From contig NZ_JAPCHX010000001.1 in NCBI RefSeq assembly GCF_026107415.2, positions 682,001-746,000 on the forward strand: a DNA stretch of 64,000 nucleotides, given 5' to 3'. This DNA is from Microbacterium sp. MPKO10. Its GTDB lineage: Bacteria; Actinomycetota; Actinomycetes; Actinomycetales; Microbacteriaceae. Below are positions 42,334-50,333 of this stretch, piece by piece (the first letter of the stretch is position 1; each line of letters opens with the position of its first letter). A program made the position numbers and the translations under genes. The notes beneath the pieces are model-generated. The model saw only the letters and a list, made by a program, of their open reading frames with translations. It did no database searches and was not told the DNA's origin.

Positions 42334-42429
42334 GTCTTTCTCCTTGTTAGTCATTCTTCCGTTCTCTGTCCGAAACAACGGCTTTCTCGAATCCCCGCAC
42401 AACGCAGGCTGCGCCGTGCCGCGGGAGGA

Positions 42430-43290
42430 TCATGCTTGCGCCTTCATCTCGGCGGGGACATATCGCGCCGACCACTCCTGCATCATGGTGCTCAGAGTCT
42501 CGTAGGCCATGCCGCCCCCGATGGCGTAATAGTCTGGGGCGCTGAAGTATGGCTCGACGGGCAGCCCTCTCTCAAGCGCGTAGAATCGTCCGCCTGCTTG
42601 CTGCAGGATGAACCCTCCGGCCGCGATGTCCCAGGAGTTCGTGTAGAAGCCCATCGTGGCATCGGCCCAGCCCGCCGCGACGTGGGCGAGGTTCAACGCC
42701 CCGCTGCCGAGGTTCCGCACGGCCTGGAATGCCTCGATCAAACGCGCCTGCGCGTCGAATGCCGACGGGCCGAACAGCCACGTGTCCTTTGCATTGGGAA
42801 AGCTCGAGACGATCGTCGCTCGCATCTCATCGTCGGCGGCTTGCACGTGAATCGGGTCGTCACCGAGCCATGCACCCGTGAGATCCGCCCGGAAAAGGTT
42901 GTCGGCAACCGGGTCAAAGACAACGCCCGCGACTGTCTCGTTGTCAACGACGGCAGCGATCGAGACACACCACAGCGCGATGCCTCGCGCGAAATTGGAC
43001 GTCCCATCAATCGGGTCGATGTGCCATTCCACGCGGCCGGCACCTCGAGTACCGCCCTCTTCGCCGACGATCACGGAGTCAGGACATTCGGCGAGAAGAA
43101 GCTTGACAATTTTTTCCTCTGCCGCTTTATCGTGAAGCGTCACAATATCGTGTGCGTCGCGTTTGAAGTCCTTGTCCATAGGGCTTCGGAAGGCGGCGCG
43201 CAGTTGGTCGCCGACGCTGCGCGCCGCCCGTTCCGCCAAAGACCCCAAGTGGCGCGACTCGTCAATCTTGCCATTCATCGTTATTTTCAT
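42430..43290 (-). CDS. Inositol-monophosphatase-family phosphatase B
   Basis: The protein has 286 aa. The motifs GEEGG (76-80), DPIDGTSNF (92-100) and NSWDIAAGG (Asp220) are complete. It is a diverged paralogue of phosphatase A in the same operon. The substrate-side segments differ (GFYTNSWDIAAGGFILQQAGG versus GFNVNPWDICAADLIVRQAGG), suggesting separate specificities. It has no export signal. AAAGGA lies very close to the ATG at 43290; MNGKIDE at 43278 is an alternative start. The stop of the upstream event is 49 nt before the binding-protein gene on its 5' side. Confidence 0.9.
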   Translation of the reverse strand: MKITMNGKIDESRHLGSLAERAARSVGDQLRAAFRSPMDKDFKRDAHDIVTLHDKAAEEKIVKLLLAECPDSVIVGEEGGTRGAGRVEWHIDPIDGTSNFARGIALWCVSIAAVVDNETVAGVVFDPVADNLFRADLTGAWLGDDPIHVQAADDEMRATIVSSFPNAKDTWLFGPSAFDAQARLIEAFQAVRNLGSGALNLAHVAAGWADATMGFYTNSWDIAAGGFILQQAGGRFYALERGLPVEPYFSAPDYYAIGGGMAYETLSTMMQEWSARYVPAEMKAQA

Positions 43291-43339
43291 TTCCTTTCAA
43301 TTCACGCCGACGTGTCGGGGTCTGAGGCGGATGGTTCTG

Positions 43340-44542
43340 CTATTTGTGACTGTTGATTGTCCAGAAGTCGATCCAGTCGGGCAGAGCGCTGAAATCGCTA
43401 TCCAAAGTTGACCGGTCAGGTACGTGGACCTCGTCCCAAATGTCTGCGATGCCAGACGGTTCGGTGGGATCCAGCGGAACGTCTGGGTTAGACGAAAATT
43501 TTCCATCCGCCACCTGAGGCGCGATGCCGTCTTCAGTCAACATGTAGTGAAGAAACAATTTTGCCGCGTTCGGGCTTTCGGTACCGTTGGCGATCAAACC
43601 AACTTTTGTGTAGCCAATCGCAGAGATCGGCGCAATGTGCTTGCAAAGTCCAAGCTTGTAACCGCTGTCCTCATTCTCGCGGAACTTGGCCGTGCTCATC
43701 AGCCCCATAAATGGCTCGGTTTGCCCCGGGGCCCCCACAGCATCGGCTGCGTCACCGTCGCTCTTGACGAGCAACGGGTTATTTCCGGCGATTCTCTTCA
43801 GCCACTCCGCGACAGCAGAATCTTCCTCACTTGCGAAGTCTTCACCGAAGAAGTCCTCGTATGCGGTAACCATTTCATCATCATCATGATCGGCCACTTG
43901 GTTAGCCCAGTAGAGAATTGCTGTCTTCAGCGTCGGGTCTTCAAGGACGATCTGGCCATTCCACTTGTCTGTCGTTAGAGCCCACAAGTTGGTAATAGGA
44001 CACTCTTCACCGTATTTCTCCGTGTTATACGCCCATGCAAGGACACTAGTAGTGATGACCTGAGGGTCCTGAGAGTCGGCTGGGATGGTGTCTGCCAGGT
44101 CTGGGGGTGTCCAGGTCGAGGTAATTCCTCGTTTGATCAACACGCTCTGTGCTGCTGGAGCGTCGCCCAGTATGAAGACATCCGTTTTGATATTGCCGGC
44201 CTCAGACTCACGGATGGCGACCTCTTGAGCGTCGCCAGCTTTCATCTTGACGCCGGTCGTCTCGATCCCATACTCACTCGTAAAGTTCTTCGCGATGTCC
44301 TTGATCTTCCCTGTGCTGTCAGAGACGGTCAGCGGACCCTCCTTCTTCGCCGCTTCGATCAACTTATCCAGCGAGTAATCATCGTCCGAGATGCCGAGCT
44401 GCACAGATTCTGCTGCGTCATCCTTGCCCTCAGATTGCGCCGATGAGGGCGTACACGCGCTAACGCCCAAAGCGAGGGATGCTGTCATGGCGATCAGGCA
44501 CACAGATTGCGCCCGGAACGCCTTTTTATTGGAGAACTTCAT
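43340..44542 (-). CDS. ABC substrate-binding lipoprotein, AfuA/ferric type (paralogue 1)
   Basis: The protein has 400 aa. The lipoprotein signal ends at VSAC (Cys30), followed by an acidic linker and LGISDDDYSLDKLIEAAKKEG. Its N-terminal region (roughly residues 1-113) is almost identical at DNA level to paralogue 2, whereas the C-terminal two thirds differ at many positions, including the segment DQVADHDDDEMVTAYEDFF-type region that lines the cleft. The shared cysteines (EECPITNLW, LGLCKHI) are kept. GGAGGAAGGAAC precedes the ATG. It is part of the long minus-strand unit between paralogue 2 and phosphatase B. Likely ligand: a phosphorylated inositol. Confidence 0.88.
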   Translation of the reverse strand: MKFSNKKAFRAQSVCLIAMTASLALGVSACTPSSAQSEGKDDAAESVQLGISDDDYSLDKLIEAAKKEGPLTVSDSTGKIKDIAKNFTSEYGIETTGVKMKAGDAQEVAIRESEAGNIKTDVFILGDAPAAQSVLIKRGITSTWTPPDLADTIPADSQDPQVITTSVLAWAYNTEKYGEECPITNLWALTTDKWNGQIVLEDPTLKTAILYWANQVADHDDDEMVTAYEDFFGEDFASEEDSAVAEWLKRIAGNNPLLVKSDGDAADAVGAPGQTEPFMGLMSTAKFRENEDSGYKLGLCKHIAPISAIGYTKVGLIANGTESPNAAKLFLHYMLTEDGIAPQVADGKFSSNPDVPLDPTEPSGIADIWDEVHVPDRSTLDSDFSALPDWIDFWTINSHK

Positions 44543-44593
44543 TGTTCCTTCCTCCGGTTGTGTTGGTGCATGGGGTTTGCGCACATGTGCGCT

Positions 44594-44701
44594 CTAATCT
44601 CTGACGTGGATACGCCAGAAGTCTTGCCAGTCCTGCAGAGCATTGAAATCCTCCTCCGCAGTCTCAGAATCGAATGCAAGAATCTGATCCCACACAAATT
44701 T
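44594..44701 (-). pseudogene. 3' fragment of a binding-protein gene (duplication scar)
   Basis: This minus-strand segment encodes WDQILAFDSETAEEDFNALQ and the rest of the C-terminus of paralogue 3, including its stop, but has no 5' part. It lies between paralogues 1 and 2 and marks the junction of the tandem duplication. Confidence 0.88.
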
Positions 44702-44726
44702 CGGGGCTTCAGACAGATGAAATGAA

Positions 44727-45929
44727 CTACTTGTGGTTGTTGATTGTCCAGAAGTCGATCCACTCGGGAAGAGTGTTGAAGTCATTGTCCAGAGTGGCCC
44801 GATCGGGGAGATAGACCTCGTCCCAAATGTCCGCAATTCCAGACGGCTCTGACGGGTCGATCGGAACGTCCGGGTTGGACGAGAACTTTCCGTCTTCGAC
44901 CTGCGGCATGATTCCGTCTTCCGTCAGCATGTAGTGCAGGAAGAGCTTGGCAGCGTTTGGGCTCTTCGTGCCGTTAGCGATCAGCCCAACCTTTGTATAC
45001 CCGATTGCAGAGAAGGGAGCGATGTGCTTGCAGAGGCCCAGCTTGTACCCGCTGTCCTCATTCTCGCGGAACTTAGCCGTGCTCATCATGCCCATAAACG
45101 CCTCGGTTTGCCCGGGAGCACCAGCCGACTCGGCCGCGTCGCTCCCGCTCTTGACGAGGAGCGGTTTGTTGAGCGCAAGCCGCTTCAGCCATTCTGCTGA
45201 CGCCGAGTCCTCATCGGTCGAGAGGTCCTCACCGAAATAGTCTTCGTAGGCTTCAGCCATGGCGTCATCATCGTGCTCTGCCATCTGGTTGACCCAGTAA
45301 AGGATGGCGGCCTTGATGGTCGGGTCTTCCATCACGACGTGGCTCTTCCACTCGTCGTCTGTCAGGGCCCACAGGTTGTCAACGGGGCATTCATCACCAT
45401 AAATATCCGTGTTGTATCCCCAGGCGAGGACATCGGTCGTGATGACCTGAGGATTCTGATATTCATCGGGAATCGTGTCTGCGAGATCTGGGGGTGTCCA
45501 GGTCGACGTGATCCCACGCTCGATCAAGGCACTTTGTGCTGCTGGAGCGTCGCTCAGTATGAAGACATCCGTTTTGATATTGCCTGCCTCAGACTCACGG
45601 ATGGCGACCTCTTGAGCGTCGCCAGCTTTCATCTTGACGCCGGTCGTCTCGATCCCATACTCACTCGTAAAGTTCTTCGCGATGTCCTTGATCTTCCCTG
45701 TGCTGTCAGAGACGGTCAGCGGACCCTCCTTCTTCGCCGCTTCGATCAACTTATCCAGCGAGTAATCATCGTCCGAGATGCCGAGCTGCACAGATTCTGC
45801 TGCGTCATCCTTGCCCTCAGATTGCGCCGATGAGGGCGTACACGCGCTAACGCCCAAAGCGAGGGATGCTGTCATGGCGATCAGGCACACAGATTGCGCC
45901 CGGAACGCCTTTTTATTGGAGAACTTCAT
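44727..45929 (-). CDS. ABC substrate-binding lipoprotein, AfuA/ferric type (paralogue 2)
   Basis: The protein has 400 aa with lipobox VSAC (Cys30). The signal, linker and first ~113 residues match paralogue 1 nearly exactly, and the remainder is a diverged sister (VLAWGYNTDIYGDECPVDNL; MAEHDDDAMAEAYEDYFGED). The binding cleft is formed by both lobes, so ligand preference may differ while export and N-lobe contacts stay constant. AGGAAGGAAC precedes the ATG. It sits between paralogue 3 and the gene-fragment scar. Confidence 0.88.
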   Translation of the reverse strand: MKFSNKKAFRAQSVCLIAMTASLALGVSACTPSSAQSEGKDDAAESVQLGISDDDYSLDKLIEAAKKEGPLTVSDSTGKIKDIAKNFTSEYGIETTGVKMKAGDAQEVAIRESEAGNIKTDVFILSDAPAAQSALIERGITSTWTPPDLADTIPDEYQNPQVITTDVLAWGYNTDIYGDECPVDNLWALTDDEWKSHVVMEDPTIKAAILYWVNQMAEHDDDAMAEAYEDYFGEDLSTDEDSASAEWLKRLALNKPLLVKSGSDAAESAGAPGQTEAFMGMMSTAKFRENEDSGYKLGLCKHIAPFSAIGYTKVGLIANGTKSPNAAKLFLHYMLTEDGIMPQVEDGKFSSNPDVPIDPSEPSGIADIWDEVYLPDRATLDNDFNTLPEWIDFWTINNHK

Positions 45930-45980
45930 TGTTCCTTCCTACGGTTGTGTTGGTGCATGGGGTTTGCGCACATGTGCGCT

Positions 45981-47177
45981 CTAATCTCTGACGTGGATAC
46001 GCCAGAAGTCTTGCCAGTCCTGCAGAGCATTGAAATCCTCCTCCGCAGTCTCAGAATCGAATACAAGAATCTGATCCCACACGGACTCGAGGCCACTCGG
46101 CTCATCGGCGGGGAAGCTGATCGTGGAGTTGGTGGATTTCTTCCCATCGGCGACCTGAGGCCCGACGCCCTCTTCGGTAAACATGAAATGCACGAAAAGT
46201 TTCGCCGCGTTGGGACTTGCTGTGCCGGCCGCGATGAGCGCTGTCTTCGTGTACGCACGCCCAGCCCACGGCTCAAGATCTGCGCAGATGCCCAGCTTGT
46301 ATCCGCTTGCCTCATTGTCGCGGAACTTGGCCGTGCTGATGAACCCCATAAAGGGCTCGTCCTGTCCCGGGGCACCCACCGCCTGAGCAGCGTCGTCGTC
46401 CGAGTTCGTCAAGACGACGTCATTTGAGGCAAGTCGTTTGACCCATTCAGCAGTGGCGCTGTCCTCATCGGTCGTCAGCGGCTCGCCGAACTCGTCCTCG
46501 TATGCATCGGCGACGAGATCGTCACCTTGACTCTGCATCTGATTGAACCAGTAGGGGTAGTCAGCCTTCAGCAGTGGGTCCTGGAAGCTGATACGTCCTT
46601 GCCACTCGTCCTCAGTGAGCTGCCAGATGTTGTCGACGGGGCAGGTGTCGCCGTAGACCTCGGTGTTGTATGCCCATACGTTCGTCTCCTGCGTCACAAT
46701 CGCTGGGTCCTGAAACTTTTCCGGGACATCTGACGCCATATCCGGCGGGAACCAGGACGTGACGTATCCACGAGGCATGAGATCAGCAACGGCTGTCTGT
46801 GTGTCCGGCATGAGGATAACGTCGTTCTTGACGTTCCCCGCCTCGCCTTCTCGAATAATGACCTCGGCCTGCTCACCGGCCTTCATCTTGACGCCTGTGG
46901 CCTCAATACCGTATTTCTCGGTGAAGGTCTTGGCGATATCCACGATCTTGCCCGTCGTGTCAAGAACAACGATCGGGCCTTCGTCTTTCGCCGCTTCCAC
47001 AAGCTTGTCGAGGCTGTAGTCGGCATCGGATATACCAAGGTCATCGGCGTCGACGGTTTCCGGCGGTGCCGAAGATGGTGAGCACGCGACAAGAGTGAGA
47101 AGCGAAGCCGCGGCAAGCGCAATTCCCGCGACGCCCTTGTGGAGCCTCGCTCGTGAAGAGAATTTGCTATTCGTCAT
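45981..47177 (-). CDS. ABC substrate-binding lipoprotein, AfuA/ferric type (paralogue 3)
   Basis: The protein has 398 aa with lipobox LVAC (Cys32) and LGISDADYSLDKLVEAAKDEG. It is closer to paralogue 4 in several segments (YVTSWFPPDMASDVPEKFQ, NTEVYGDTCPVDN) than to 1 and 2, so it is probably the ancestral copy of the transporter operon. The ATG overlaps the ATPase stop by 4 nt, giving translational coupling to the ATPase/permease. Its 3' end was copied into the scar at 44594-44701. Likely role: capturing the transported phosphorylated ligand at the outer membrane face. Confidence 0.9.
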   Translation of the reverse strand: MTNSKFSSRARLHKGVAGIALAAASLLTLVACSPSSAPPETVDADDLGISDADYSLDKLVEAAKDEGPIVVLDTTGKIVDIAKTFTEKYGIEATGVKMKAGEQAEVIIREGEAGNVKNDVILMPDTQTAVADLMPRGYVTSWFPPDMASDVPEKFQDPAIVTQETNVWAYNTEVYGDTCPVDNIWQLTEDEWQGRISFQDPLLKADYPYWFNQMQSQGDDLVADAYEDEFGEPLTTDEDSATAEWVKRLASNDVVLTNSDDDAAQAVGAPGQDEPFMGFISTAKFRDNEASGYKLGICADLEPWAGRAYTKTALIAAGTASPNAAKLFVHFMFTEEGVGPQVADGKKSTNSTISFPADEPSGLESVWDQILVFDSETAEEDFNALQDWQDFWRIHVRD

Positions 47178-48310
47178 TTGACGAGCCCCACTTCGGTGAG
47201 AACCAGGTCAGCTTGAGGTGCACGGTTTCCATCGATGTCGAACAGATGCAGGTCCCCTGGGCGCACCCAGAAATAGACCTCGTCTCCCGCGTGAACGCTC
47301 GGCAGCTCACTCGTGACCGAGAAGATCTTGCGCCCCGCGACTTCGAGCTCGATGATCCAGCTGCCGCCTGTAGGAAGGACACCTGTCACCCGCGAACGTG
47401 CCTTGAAGGAGTCGTCGGGTACATCGATTTCATGCGCGGCAACGTGAACGGTTTCCGGGCGAATTCCGAGCGAACCGAGCGAATCGATCTTCGCGTATCG
47501 CCGTGTCAGGAACTGCATCGCCCACAGGGACAGTCCGCCGGCCTCATCGTCAGCCAGCTGGATGATGTTAATGGGAGGACTGCCCACGAATTCTGCGACA
47601 AACCGGTTGGCAGGAGCACCGTAGATCTCGTCTGGCGTCCCGAGCTGCTGCAACTCGCCGTCGCTCATGACGCCAATCTTGGTGGCCAACGTCATGGCTT
47701 CCCACTGGTCGTGGGTCACGAAGACGATCGTGGTGTTGAACTCTTCGTGGATGCGCTTCAGCTCAGCACGCATTTCCAGACGGAGGCGCGCATCGAGGTT
47801 TGACAGCGGTTCATCGAGAAGCAGAACGCCCGGGTTCACAGCGAGCATGCGCGCCAGCGCAACCCGCTGCTGCTGACCACCCGAAAGCTCGGAGGGGTAC
47901 CGCTTACGGTACTTCTCGATGCCCATCTTCTCCATGACTTCTGTGGTCCGCGATTCGCGCTCCGCGCGCGGAATCTTTCTCAGGCGGAGGCCGAAATCGA
48001 CATTGTTCTCAATCGAGAGATGTGGCCACAGAGCGTAGCTTTGAAAAACGAGCCCGAGTTCACGCTTCTCCGGCGGGACGAAAATCCCGTCCGAAACAGA
48101 GTCGACAACGCGATCTCCGATCGTGATCTTCCCGCCCGTGGGATGCTCGAGCCCGCTGATCATGCGGAGAGTTGTCGTCTTGCCACACCCCGACGGACCG
48201 AGGAGGCACATGAACTCTCCGTCGCCGATCTCCAGATTAAGATTCTCGACGGCATTCGGGGAACCCCCACCGTAGTTCTTCTGGATGTTGCTCAAATTAA
48301 TGTTCGGCAT
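47174..48310 (-). CDS. ABC transporter ATP-binding protein (ferric/AfuC type)
   Basis: The protein has 378 aa. Walker A is GPSGCGKTT (38-46), the Q-loop LVFQSYALWPHLS, the signature LSGGQQQ (142-148), Walker B LLLDEPLSNLD (163-173) and the switch His in VFVTHDQWEAM. The C-terminal TOBE-like domain (about 280-378) is typical of FbpC/PotA/MalK-type importers. I chose the ATG at 48310 (MPNINLSNIQ). It follows the permease stop by 2 nt and overlaps the first binding-protein gene, forming a contiguous importer operon. Confidence 0.92.
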   Translation of the reverse strand: MPNINLSNIQKNYGGGSPNAVENLNLEIGDGEFMCLLGPSGCGKTTTLRMISGLEHPTGGKITIGDRVVDSVSDGIFVPPEKRELGLVFQSYALWPHLSIENNVDFGLRLRKIPRAERESRTTEVMEKMGIEKYRKRYPSELSGGQQQRVALARMLAVNPGVLLLDEPLSNLDARLRLEMRAELKRIHEEFNTTIVFVTHDQWEAMTLATKIGVMSDGELQQLGTPDEIYGAPANRFVAEFVGSPPINIIQLADDEAGGLSLWAMQFLTRRYAKIDSLGSLGIRPETVHVAAHEIDVPDDSFKARSRVTGVLPTGGSWIIELEVAGRKIFSVTSELPSVHAGDEVYFWVRPGDLHLFDIDGNRAPQADLVLTEVGLVK

Positions 48311-48312
48311 TT

Positions 48313-50175
48313 CTAGCCACCTAGTCCTTCTGCCAAGTTGCTCTTTGTCAGTTTCTGCCCGAGGAGCGTTCCGAAGAACGCAATCGCTGCGACCATGAGT
48401 ACAGCGGCATTTGCAGCCTGGTCGTATCCGTAGTCCACCAATTGAAGCGAATACGTGGTCAGAACGTTTGTTCCGGGAACCGCAAGGATCACGACGAGAC
48501 TCAGTCCCTTGACACCCGAGATGAACGGGAGCAGAACCCCTGTGGTCAACGAGCCCTTCTGAATGGGTATGACGACTCTGGTCATACGCTTCCACCAGCC
48601 AGCACCCGCAACCTGCGCCGCCTCTTCTGGATCTTTGCCGAGCTGCATCATCGCCGAAATTCCAGCGCGAGAAGCGTAGGGCATCTGCTCAGCGATGAAT
48701 GCGAGCACCAGGATCGCAGCCGTCCCATACAGTGCAGGAACCGGGCCCCGTTGCACGGCGAACAGTGAAAGATACGCCACGGCGAAGGCGATGCCCGGAA
48801 CCAGGTAGGGGAAGAACGTGACTTGCCTCAAGAAAGAGCCGACGAATTTCACCGGAGTACGAACGACGACGTAGCCAACCAGAAGTCCCAAGATTCCCGA
48901 TGTAACGGCGGCGAGTCCGACGATCCATAACGTGTTCCATGCCGCTGCCCAGAATTCCGGCGTAAAGAGGATTCCCTGTCGGAGTGCAACAGTGTCCAGG
49001 TTCTGGCCGATCCAGAAGTCCAGCGTGAAGTTACTGGCTTCGAATACCCCGGGGAACCGCATGATCGTCGAGAGGAACAAGGTGCCCAGCGGAAGCACGA
49101 CGCTCACGAAGAACACCAAGCCAGCCCCGATCGTTGCTGGCAGACGCCATTTGCCCAACTGCGACAGGCGGTTCATCGAGCCCTTCGAGCCCACGGTGAC
49201 GAACTTTTTACCTTCTTTCACGAGTCGCGCATCAATGAGGAGAGAAATCACGCCGATCAGGATGATGGCGCCGGCGAGGACGGCGGCGACACCCGTCTGC
49301 CGCGATGAGATGTTTCGGTAAAGGGATGTCGCAAGCACCTCGTACTGCACGGGCATACCCAGGACGTAGGCGACACCGAACTCGCCAAGACACTTGGCGA
49401 ACACCAGGATGGTCGCTGATACGAGCGAAGGCTTCATCAGGGGAAGAACGACTCGCCATGTGACGAGGAACCTCCGGGCACCGAGCACTCGGGCGGAGTC
49501 TTCCAGCTGGGAATCGAATCGCCGCAACGCATTACCGAAGAGAAGAATGACGAACGGTGCGTAGTGCAGGGCAAGAACGATCGTGATGGGGATCTGCCCG
49601 TACGAGAGCCAGTCTGGCGGCTCAAACCCCAAAGCCTCAAGCCATCCAGCCTGACCGCCCACCTTCCGGTTCTTGAAGAGGTTCGTCCACGCGAGGGCGA
49701 ACGTCCATGCCGGCAGCATGTACGGCACGATGAGTGCGGTTGCGAACCACTTGCGGCCCCAGAGGTTTGTACGACTGAGCAGCCACGCCATAGTTCCACC
49801 GATGATCAGTGCAAAGAAGATCGCCCCAATCGCGATAGAGAGCGTGTTTCCGAGAGGCCGCCAAAACACATCAACGGACAGCGGCGACGCGAACACCCGA
49901 TGGAGATAGTAGAGCGTGAGCTCACCGAAATTCTGGTCCGCTCTGCGCTCGTCACCATATTGGACCATCATCGCGTCGCTCAGCATCGTGATGATCGGAA
50001 CGATGATCAGATAGGTGAACAGAATGGCTGCGAGGATGCCAACGATCGTCGTTGGCTCTCGTAGCGCAATCTTCAGCTTGTAGGCGAATCGCTTGCCGGC
50101 ACCGACCTGAGGCTCTATGCCCTTCGGCTCGGGGCGAGGCTCGCTCTTCTCCCGTTCAAGGAGCCCGTTGCTCAT
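48313..50175 (-). CDS. Fused double-domain ABC permease (ferric/AfuB type)
   Basis: The protein has 620 aa with about 12 membrane segments in two homologous halves, joined near residue 350. Each half carries an EAA-type ATPase-contact loop: EDSARVLGARRFLVTWRVVLPL (first) and EEAAQVAGAGWWKRMTRVVIPI (second). This FbpB/ThiP-like fusion is standard for importers of ferric ions, thiamine and, in AfuB, sugar phosphates. I chose the ATG at 50175, with AGGAG 7 nt upstream. A 158-nt gap to the phytase gene contains a GGTCGGC/GCCGACC hairpin (50234-50258), perhaps a leader structure. Confidence 0.9.
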   Translation of the reverse strand: MSNGLLEREKSEPRPEPKGIEPQVGAGKRFAYKLKIALREPTTIVGILAAILFTYLIIVPIITMLSDAMMVQYGDERRADQNFGELTLYYLHRVFASPLSVDVFWRPLGNTLSIAIGAIFFALIIGGTMAWLLSRTNLWGRKWFATALIVPYMLPAWTFALAWTNLFKNRKVGGQAGWLEALGFEPPDWLSYGQIPITIVLALHYAPFVILLFGNALRRFDSQLEDSARVLGARRFLVTWRVVLPLMKPSLVSATILVFAKCLGEFGVAYVLGMPVQYEVLATSLYRNISSRQTGVAAVLAGAIILIGVISLLIDARLVKEGKKFVTVGSKGSMNRLSQLGKWRLPATIGAGLVFFVSVVLPLGTLFLSTIMRFPGVFEASNFTLDFWIGQNLDTVALRQGILFTPEFWAAAWNTLWIVGLAAVTSGILGLLVGYVVVRTPVKFVGSFLRQVTFFPYLVPGIAFAVAYLSLFAVQRGPVPALYGTAAILVLAFIAEQMPYASRAGISAMMQLGKDPEEAAQVAGAGWWKRMTRVVIPIQKGSLTTGVLLPFISGVKGLSLVVILAVPGTNVLTTYSLQLVDYGYDQAANAAVLMVAAIAFFGTLLGQKLTKSNLAEGLGG

Positions 50176-50333
50176 CGAGTTTCTCCTCTGCAAATTCGCG
50201 ACGTCATCGTCTTCCAAACTCTTGTCGGGTTGGGGTCGGCGACGCGGTGCCGCCGACCTTGTATTCAGATCACTGATGTTCTGCGTCTGATGGTTTTTAT
50301 GGTGGTTGAATGAGGTTCATATCGTCGTGCGTT

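Larger units (their letters stand above)
43318..46088 (-). repeat. 1387-bp tandem duplication of a binding-protein gene
   Basis: Positions x and x+1387 correspond throughout: gene starts 44542/45929, gene stops 43340/44727, and scar/parent stops 44594/45981. From about 44205 to 44701 (versus 45592 to 46088) I see only two mismatches, whereas the C-terminal coding halves are clearly diverged. The homology ends abruptly after CCCACAC at 44701/46088. Confidence 0.85.

Noticed and set aside
41683-43356. 557-residue plus-strand open frame opposite the HAD and IMPase genes
   Set aside because: It is the complement of three genes with complete catalytic motifs, so it is a shadow frame.
43340-50175. 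Iron(III) uptake operon
   Set aside because: Family similarity alone suggests ferric transport, but the phosphatases, phytase and iol operon around it, and the AfuA precedent, favour phosphorylated cyclitols. Iron-phytate uptake remains a fallback.
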